Source of the DNA: Hemerocallis citrina | Lineage: Eukaryota; Streptophyta; Magnoliopsida; Asparagales; Asphodelaceae | NCBI GenBank assembly: GCA_017893485.1 | Contig: CM030368.1 | Span: forward strand, 172,762,004 to 172,826,003 | Direction: 5' to 3' | DNA: 64,000 bases | In this document: positions 57,811 to 64,000 of the stretch, in pieces | How the letters are laid out: each line of letters opens with the position of its first letter | Position numbering within the stretch: the first letter of the stretch is position 1 | Notes under the pieces: model-generated | Database searches by the model: none | What the model saw: the letters and a program-made list of their open reading frames with translations, nothing else | What the model was told of the DNA's origin: nothing | Program-made: the position numbers and the translations under genes

Positions 57811-58509
57811 GAAGATTGAGTTTAATCAGCATTTGAGGTGTAGTTTTACTGTTTTAATGGCTTGCGGAGTTGTATCGGAGTCCAGATGTGGGGTGTCGAA
57901 TCTTTGTATGAGGTATTTTGGCAATTTTCAGAGTCAGTTGCACACTCAAGGTCATCCTCGAGCTCTCCTGGACTGTTGGCAATTTTTCTTAATTTTTATC
58001 TATTTTTCGGGCCATTTATTTAATTTTGCAAAGTGGTGATTTATCGTTCGGGGGCCTTAATTAATTATTCCAAGCAATAATTATTTACTCAGGGGTTCAA
58101 AAATAATTCCCTGAATTTATAATTATTTTTTAGAATTTTTAATTAATTTTCCCAAATTTTTTTTCGCAATTTTTAAATAATTAATTCGAATTAATAAATA
58201 AAAAACTAATTTTTAATTCCGATTTATGACGTGGCACAATCTGGGCCTTCCATCAGCCAGCGGTGCAAATTTCCGGAGGATCGGACGATCAGAGTAGCTC
58301 GGCAGCGTTCTTCTCCGCTTGCGGAGGTCGGTGCCCCGGTAGCTCGGCAGAGAGTCTCGGCAGCTCGGCAAGTTAGGGGTTACCGCACTGCCATGTCAAG
58401 TAAACCGTCGCAATCTTCCTCTGAATCGTCGCAGCTCTCTCTATCCTGTCGTTCCGTCTCCCCTAATGGGCCCCCAAGCATTGCAAAAGCCCAACCGTTG
58501 CCTTTCTGG
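57811..58509 (-). other. AT-rich and subterminal region of element D
   Basis: The AT-rich zone 57970-58215 matches its counterparts in A and B. 58220-58370 is a single copy of the subterminal repeat in reverse (TTCTTCTCCGCTTGCGGAGGTCGG, split by a small inverted repeat). No gene is called. Confidence 0.6.
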
Positions 58510-58516
58510 CTATAAG
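58510..58516 (+). promoter_or_regulatory. TATA-like promoter element of the antisense gene (D)
   Basis: CTATAAG followed by TTCTCAACCCCCTCACCCC and then CTCATTC, matching the blocks upstream of the antisense gene in A and B, about 215 bp before the start position. Confidence 0.55.
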
Positions 58517-58725
58517 TTCTCAACCCCCTCACCCCTTAGCTCATTCGTTCACTTTTCACTCTCAAAATTTACTTTCAGTCTCGAGTCGCTTTGCTAGCAG
58601 AGGTTTGAGCTCACGGGCGGTTGTGTTAGCTGTCGCGAAGGCCAGGCAATTTCTGGCGAACTTTCTCCTACCGCAAACATCAAATCAAGGTCAGTTCGCT
58701 TAACCTTAGATATTTATTCTTCGAG

Positions 58726-61700
58726 GTGTCACGGGTATCCTCGGGTAATGAGGCATCCTTTTCGGGAGGTCGGAGTGCCGAGGAGGGGAGAGAAGTGGTG
58801 AGCCAAAGGAAAGGGAAGGAGATAGTAGGGTCATCTACGGCCGAGGAGGAGGGGAAGGGTGTGGTTCGGTCTTCGGTCATCGAGGCGGTGGTGGAGACTG
58901 TGAAACAGGCAGGCGAGCTAGGTCGAATGCCGACCATGTTATCCGGTCACGAGGGAATAAGGCAGTACAGCGGCGAGCTGCTGACCAAGGCTGTTTATGG
59001 TCATTCGGAAACCTATGAGGAGAACGACCCAAGGGAGGTTACCGAGGTGGACGATATCCCCTTGGTTTTAACCGAGCGGGACCTACTCCGAACTCGGAAG
59101 GGTTTCGCCATTCCTTCGGAGTACACCTTGATTCTCCCCGGCCCGGGGGTGCGAGCAAACACAGCCTTTACGCCGGACCTTTGCATCTTCGCCTATGACG
59201 CGTTGAACGCTGGCCTGCATTTTTCCCTTCACCCCTTCGTCACTGTGGTTCTCTGGTGGTATGGGATGTGTCCCATCCAGTTCATGCCGTACACGTGGCA
59301 TCATGTGCTCGGGTTTCTGCTTTAGTGCAGCAGCTCATCATCCTCCGGAGTTTGTACCGGATCAACAGAATGAGTAAGCTCGAGCCACGCTACTATCTGT
59401 CACCTCAGAAAGGCATCAAGCTGATAGAAAACCCCGACTCGATAAAGTCATGGAAGGGGAAATTCTTTCTGATCAAGGGCCCCTCGGCATGGGACTTCCC
59501 GACCCGGTGGAAGGAGGAGGTGCCGAAGTACGCAAAGGCTAAGCCGGTGTTGACCTCGGCCAAGGCAGAAGTGGCGGCGAAGTTGATCGGTCTCCCAATG
59601 TTGAGTTGGAGAGAAATGACCGAGGAGGTGCTGCACGGGTCGGGCCTTAGTCCGATCGACCCGAGTATGCTCCTGACATCTCTCTTTATGCTTTACTTTT
59701 CTTTAATGCCTTGTATGGTTTTCTTTCTAATTTGTTTCTTCCTCTCACTTCGACAGAGGCCCCGAACATGGACTTCAAGGTGATGATGGCCGAGCGAAAC
59801 AAGGCCGCGGATGCCAAGAAGAGGAAGAAGATGAGCGTGGGTCCCTCGTCTGGTCGACCCGCCAAGGCTCCTTTGGCCGTGGTCGGAACGGTCGACCTCA
59901 CTTCTCCTCGACAACCGACCCCAGCTGCCGTTGTTCCGCAATCGGCCCTGTCCAAGGGCTTCTCTGTCTCGGCAGCACTGGCACTCGAGGCCCCTCCCCT
60001 GACCGAGCATGCCGAGGTTATACTAACCGAGGCTCATAAGAAGCTGTTCATCCCCGATTGGCGGGTGATGAACCACGCCGGCTTCTTGGGGGAACGGCGA
60101 TGAGCATGCAGGCTGTTCGCCACCTCTCGACCTCGAAGGACCGAGCCACCCTGAAGGCGGGAACGACAGGTGACGATGCTCTCGAAGTAGCTCGGTCGCT
60201 TATGTCGGTAAGTCTTCTTTGTTGTTCCAAAAAAAATCTTGAAAATTTTCTAAGTCTTTAGCTCGGCTTTTGTCGCATTCTAACTGTTTCTTTGTGCAGG
60301 CCTCTTGTCATTTCAGCCACCTTCTCGAGGAATATGCTGAGCAAGAGAGGGAGCTGAAGGCCCTTTGTGACAAAGACAGAGTGGAAAAGGCGAGGGCCGT
60401 GAAGCAGTTCGAGGCGAAGTAGCGCCGCTCGGACGCTTTGGAAACCCAAGTTGCCGACCTTGAAGTGGCTCTGGAGCAAGTGAGGGGGAAGCTCGCTTCG
60501 GAGGTCACTAAGGCAGCCGAGGAGAGGGCCGAAGCGGCGAGGGCTTTGGAGGCAGTGAAGCTGCAACAAGCCAAGGCCGTGGAGAAGGCGAGGGCGAAGA
60601 TTGAAGCTGAGGCCAAGAAGCACATGGCGACCAACATGGAGCGGTCTTACGCCACTGCGCTCGAGCACATCAAGGCTCGAGTCCCCGGATTCGCCAGGTC
60701 GAGGTATGGGCTGTGGGGCCCGATCGCTGAGCCCGATGCCGAGGAAGAAGCTGAGGGAGATGAGGAAGAAGAGGAGGGGGAAGAGCGGCAAGGTGACGAC
60801 GCTCCTGCCGATCCTAAGACTGTGGCGGTGGAGGACGGGGACGACGAGGTCACGGCCGACCCCCGAGCCAGAGTAGCAGGGGACGAGGAGCTACCTTCCG
60901 AGCTACCCCTCAAGGTGGCCGCTTGATCTTCTTCATTTTTGTAATTCTTTTTTTTTGTGTGCTGCCTTGTAGCGGACTGGCCACCGCTTTTTGGAATCAA
61001 TAAAATTTTTGTTTTTGGCAAACTCGCTAAGTGTTGGTCCGTTTTGAACCTTTCTGAAAATAGTTTTGTCCTGAGATTTGGCTAAGTGTTGAGCATCGCG
61101 TCTTATTCTTCGTGTTGATATGCCTCCGCTTTTTAGGTTGTCGAGTCGAGTTCAGAAGCTGAAACCTCTCGTCTTTGCGCTGACTTGAAAGCAGCAAAGC
61201 TGGCCCTTTCCCGCAGCCGAGAGTGTTTCCTCAAAAGCGAGTTGGAACTAGAGGATCTCAAGGCAACGTCGAGAGAGTATTTCTCCGAGTCGAAACAACT
61301 ACGGAAGCAAGCTCACGAGGCTCGTCTTGAAGGCGAAGTGGAGTTGCTTAGGAAGACGCTGCTCGATGTTGAGAAGGAGAAAGGCAAACTACTGGCAGAG
61401 GTTCATCACCTGAAGATAGTAGAAGAAGAACTTTCGGAGGAAGAGGAGTTAGCTTCTGTGGTGGGTAAGTTGATGGTCGAGCGCAACGAGCTGACGGCGA
61501 GGATTGACGAGTTGAGGAGGGTTACGGTCGACAAAAGCATCGAAGTGACCCACCTTCGTCGAATTACAGTCGATAGCTCTGGTGTCGCAAGATCCACTCA
61601 ACTTCCTCGTTTCAAAATAGTTGTGAAGGACGCTACTCTAAAGGATCGAATTGTTGAGCTCGAGGAGGAAGTGGCTCAACTTAAACCTCGGCCTGAATGG

Positions 61701-61976
61701 ATTAACATCAGAAGCACGTCGTGTACTCACGAAGAGAGTGAGAGAGGGATCTCGTTCTACGAGCTTGCCACTCGCTTGCCTGCCGTTAGGCATAGCCCGA
61801 TTGATGCTCAAAGCGGGGTGGCTGCTTCGTCTAGTGGTGCTTCGGTTGGGGCCACGGTCAGAGGCAGTGTTGAAGAGGCATCTAGGTTTGTTGGTCTAGA
61901 GACGAGCTCCGAGGTTAGGCGACGCCATCCCCAGGTGTCCTTGAATCGAAACGTCCCTGTTCCGAAGATGCGTTGA
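58726..61976 (+). pseudogene. Antisense four-exon gene of element D, last exon intact
   Basis: Exons inferred: 58726-59664, 59757-60207, 60300-60914 and 61137-61976. Introns of 92, 92 and 222 bp have GT..AG ends and the same phases (1, 0, 0) as in B. The start that is ATG in A and B is GTG here. The PF04195-like core is present (PSEYTLILPGPGVRANTAF, then LHFSLHPFVTVVLWWYG). Further lesions: TAG at 59323 with a frameshift and lost residues, a frameshift near 60090, and TAG at 60419. Exon 4 is fully open and coiled-coil (EVTHLRR, RIVELEEEVAQLKPRPEW). It lacks an ATG near its start, which argues that it is an exon rather than a separate gene. Confidence 0.8.
60999..61004 (+). terminator. Possible alternative polyadenylation signal in intron 3 (D)
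   Basis: AATAAA 73 bp after the stop reached when intron 3 is retained; a short isoform ending after exon 3 could use it. Confidence 0.4.
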
Positions 61977-62109
61977 ACGAGTGGTTTAATTATGTCTCTT
62001 TTGTAGCTCATCGTAGCTTGGTCTTATAACTCGAGTTTCCTTGTACTTTAAACTTTATAAAAATGAAAGCTTGTTTTACGTTCTTGCACTTGTGGGTTTG
62101 CATGTTTTG

Positions 62110-62300
62110 CTAGTACATGTTATTCATTTGGTACCACTTGTAACTCGCTCATGAGCAAGGAGTAGAAGCGAAGCCGAGCCAAGCTTTGAGCTCCGCATTC
62201 TTTGACAGAGCAGGCACCGACGGTTGTGGGAGCAATTCCGAATGGCGGACCATTTCTAGCCTGCTTAAGCGCGAACTTGCGGAGCAGAACAGACCATTTA
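62110..62300. repeat. Diverged hairpin-array unit of element D
   Basis: One unit with GTTGTGGGAGCAATTCCGAA and the CTTGCGGAGCAGAA end, left of an inserted segment. Confidence 0.7.
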
Positions 62301-62480
62301 AAGGGTTTGCGTGGATCTTGATGTAGAAGACGGTGTGGACCACGAGAAAATGCTATCTTGTTGTTTTGTACACGTTGCCAAATCTGAGCCGCCTGATCAA
62401 GGTCTTGCACGAATTTTGGGGAGGAAGTTGTTTTTCCCCAATACGCAGCTCGGAACGCGAGTTGCTTGGGAATGTATGTC
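62301..62480. other. Subterminal motif copy in the array region of element D
   Basis: Contains GAAAATGCTATCTTGTTGTT and AATCTGAGCCGCCTGATC, the reverse of the CGACAAGATA motif block seen in A, B and C. Confidence 0.6.
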
Positions 62481-62815
62481 TAAATATCTTCATCAGTTAT
62501 CCAATCAAGCGAAGCAATGGGGAATGTACAACTTCTTTAACTTTTGACAACTACTCAGAATCAGAAGCAAATCTTCCTTCTTATAGGCACGGAATGTCAA
62601 CCGCGTGAACTTGAGATTGATAAGCAGTGCTAGGGTTCTTGTAGCCTCCCTCATATTAGGGCCACTGCGAATTATGAGAGAAGCCAGTTTCTTGCAGTAG
62701 GGGGCAGCCACTTGAAGAATTACTTCAACTTTAAACAAACCATAAGGACCAAAGGTTAGCTCCTTCAAGTACTCTTCTCTCATGTCTAGTATAGTTGTAG
62801 AAATGACTAGTTATC
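62481..62815 (-). pseudogene. Captured fragment of an F-box/LRR-like host gene
   Basis: Minus-strand frame 62783-62505 reads VILQVAAPYCKKLASLIIRS, then FTRLTFRAYKKEDLLLILSS, then CQKLKKLYIPHCFA. Regular leucines, with CKKL and CQKLKKL phrases, look like leucine-rich repeats of plant F-box proteins, substrate receptors of SCF ubiquitin ligases. The segment interrupts the hairpin array of element D, is absent from A, B and C, and has no F-box or full repeat domain. It is probably a transduced or captured host fragment. The family call is tentative. Confidence 0.45.
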
Positions 62816-63320
62816 CAGCCAAGTGATTTGGATTCCGAACGCGTCGTTTGAGTAAAGTTTCAACGGTTGTGGGAGCAGTTCCGAATGGCGAACCACTTCT
62901 AGCTCGCTTAATAGCGAGCTTGCGAAGCGGGATCGAGCCAAGTTTTGGATTCCGAACTCGTCGTTTGGGTAAATTTCAACGATTGTAGGAGCAGTTCTGA
63001 ATGGCGAACCACTTCTAGCTTGCTTAAGAACGAGCTTGCAAAGCAGAATCGAGCCAAGTTTTGGACTCCGAACTCGTCGTTTGAGTAAGTTTCAACGGTT
63101 GTGGGAGCAGTTCCGAATGGCGAACCACTTCTAGCTTGCTTAAGAGTGAGCTTGCGAAGCAGAATCGTGCCAAGTTTTGGACTCCGAACTCGTCGTTTGA
63201 GTAAGTTTCAACGGTTGTGAAAGAAGTTCCGAATGGCGAATCACTTCTAGCTTGCTTAAAAGCGAGCTTGCGAAGCAGAATCGAGCCAAGTTTTGGACTC
63301 GAACACGTCGTTTGAGTTGA
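62816..63320. repeat. Hairpin tandem array of element D (about 4 units, ~117 bp)
   Basis: TTCCGAACGCGTCGTTTGAG and variants at about 62832, 62949, 63068 and 63184. Each unit contains CTAGCTCGCTTAATAGCGAG or a variant, the hairpin shared with A, B and C. Confidence 0.9.
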
Positions 63321-63388
63321 GAGCGATGAAAGGCCTTAAATAGAGAGATACAAATAATTACAAGGAAAATATGGAAGAAAAGAAGTTC

Positions 63389-63394
63389 TTTATT
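63389..63394 (-). terminator. Probable polyadenylation signal after pol (D)
   Basis: Minus-strand AATAAA about 120 bp after the pol stop, equivalent to the sites in A and B. Confidence 0.5.
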
Positions 63395-63513
63395 GATAAC
63401 TGCTAATTGGCTGCTTCTAAGTTGCAAGCCGTTATTACAATGAGAAAGTAAAAAAGCAAATACAAATAAAATGATAGGAATGGCTCGACATTTGAAGGTA
63501 CTCGGAGAGGCGT

Positions 63514-64000
63514 TCAGGCGCTCTCTCGGTACTTCAGTAAATATTCGGCATTCCAAGTTCTGGGTATCTCTCTGCCTTCAAGGTCCTCTAGACGATACGC
63601 TCCGAGACGGATTACTTTGGAAACTTTGTACGGTCCTTCCCAATTCGGAGCTAGCTTACTCCTTTGACTAGGGAACGAGATAGCTAGCTTTCTGATGACC
63701 AAGTCCCCTTCCTTGAGATCTGTGGGACGAACCCTTTTGTTGTAGGCCTGTTCAATCCTTCTCCGATAATTTTGCTGGCGAATGGAAGCCCTTTCACGGA
63801 GCTCGTCAATCAGGTCCAAATTTGTCCGAAGCTCTCTGGCATTCTGCTCTTCCTCATAGGCCATAAGTCGAGGAGATGGTAGACCGACTTCCAAGGGAAT
63901 CACGGCCTCGGACCCAAAGGTGAGATTGAATGGCGACTCTCCTGTGGGGGTCTGTTTTTTAGTGCGGTAGTTCCACAATACGTTGGGAAGCTGTTCCGTC
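63514..64000 (-). CDS. pol of element D, integrase C-terminal part (partial)
   Basis: An open frame enters from the right edge (QLPNVLWNYRTKKQTPTGES) and continues through FGSEAVIPLEVGLPSPRL, KRVRPTDLKEGDLVIRKL and WEGPYKVSKVIRLGAYRLED to TGA at 63514-63516. This is the end of the integrase, after the catalytic core. The WEGPY motif is the variant of the GPY/F module seen in Tat-type elements. No stop or frameshift lies in these 161 codons, unlike A. The stop comes a few residues earlier than in A and B. The rest of gag-pol lies outside the window. Confidence 0.92.
   Translation of the reverse strand, partial: TEQLPNVLWNYRTKKQTPTGESPFNLTFGSEAVIPLEVGLPSPRLMAYEEEQNARELRTNLDLIDELRERASIRQQNYRRRIEQAYNKRVRPTDLKEGDLVIRKLAISFPSQRSKLAPNWEGPYKVSKVIRLGAYRLEDLEGREIPRTWNAEYLLKYRESA

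Larger units (their letters stand above)
57232..64000 (-). mobile_element. Tat-lineage LTR retrotransposon D, 3' part (runs off window)
   Basis: The 3' LTR is 57794-57232 on the minus strand. A GTAAC at 57227-57231 is the expected target duplication; its partner lies beyond the window. Moving right: purine tract, AT-rich zone, antisense gene on the plus strand, hairpin array, and the C-terminal end of pol on the minus strand. The order is identical to A and B, but the sequences are clearly more diverged, so this is a sister family. Confidence 0.9.

Overview
The window looks like nuclear, transposon-rich plant DNA, most likely from a eudicot. The evidence is spliceosomal introns with GT..AG ends, plant-type LTR retrotransposons, a plant mobile domain (PMD) pseudogene, a piece of a YUCCA-type flavin monooxygenase gene, and CACTA, hAT and Mutator-like elements. 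I cannot name the species. No intact host gene is visible. Almost every coding stretch is a transposon gene or a broken copy of one.

Layout, left to right. 1-4283: the right-hand part of a long-TIR, Mutator-like element carrying a PMD pseudogene and an odd inverted-LTR TRIM insertion (1917-3220). 4284-22535: a host locus with a CT-rich leader-like stretch and two exon-like segments, interrupted by a solo Copia LTR (5047-5740) and by Ty3/Gypsy Tat-type element A (5851-20782, target duplication ATTAC). 22536-53454: a Mutator-like element (F) with a captured YUCCA-like exon, opened up by a stack of insertions. Element C (23234-51594, minus strand) sits in F; E (23494-43171) sits in the 3' LTR of C; Tat element B (26442-41460) sits in a tandem array inside E. 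The boundaries are supported by target duplications at each level. 53517-53917: a small hAT-type element. 54150-57223: a CACTA element without transposase that hosts a 321-bp TRIM. 57232-64000: the 3' part of a minus-strand Tat element D that runs off the window.

Elements A, B and D share one architecture. A gag-pol gene (gag, protease, reverse transcriptase, RNase H, a second RNase H, integrase) reads in the sense direction. An independent antisense gene reads toward it from near the 3' LTR. The two genes converge on a tandem array of roughly 107-117-bp units, each able to fold into a hairpin. The antisense gene has a conserved TATA-like site, a PF04195-like N-terminal part and a coiled-coil C-terminal part. 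The usual view would be two antisense ORFs, but splice sites in matching phase in the copies suggest one four-exon gene. Element C keeps the LTRs, the hairpin array and the 5' part of gag, but lacks pol and the antisense gene, so it looks like a non-autonomous relative.

All long genes in A and B are inactivated, mostly by C-to-T type nonsense changes and small indels, as expected for old methylated insertions. D is the best preserved in the parts visible: its integrase C-terminus and its last antisense exon are open. All homology calls come from reading the sequence; no database search was run.
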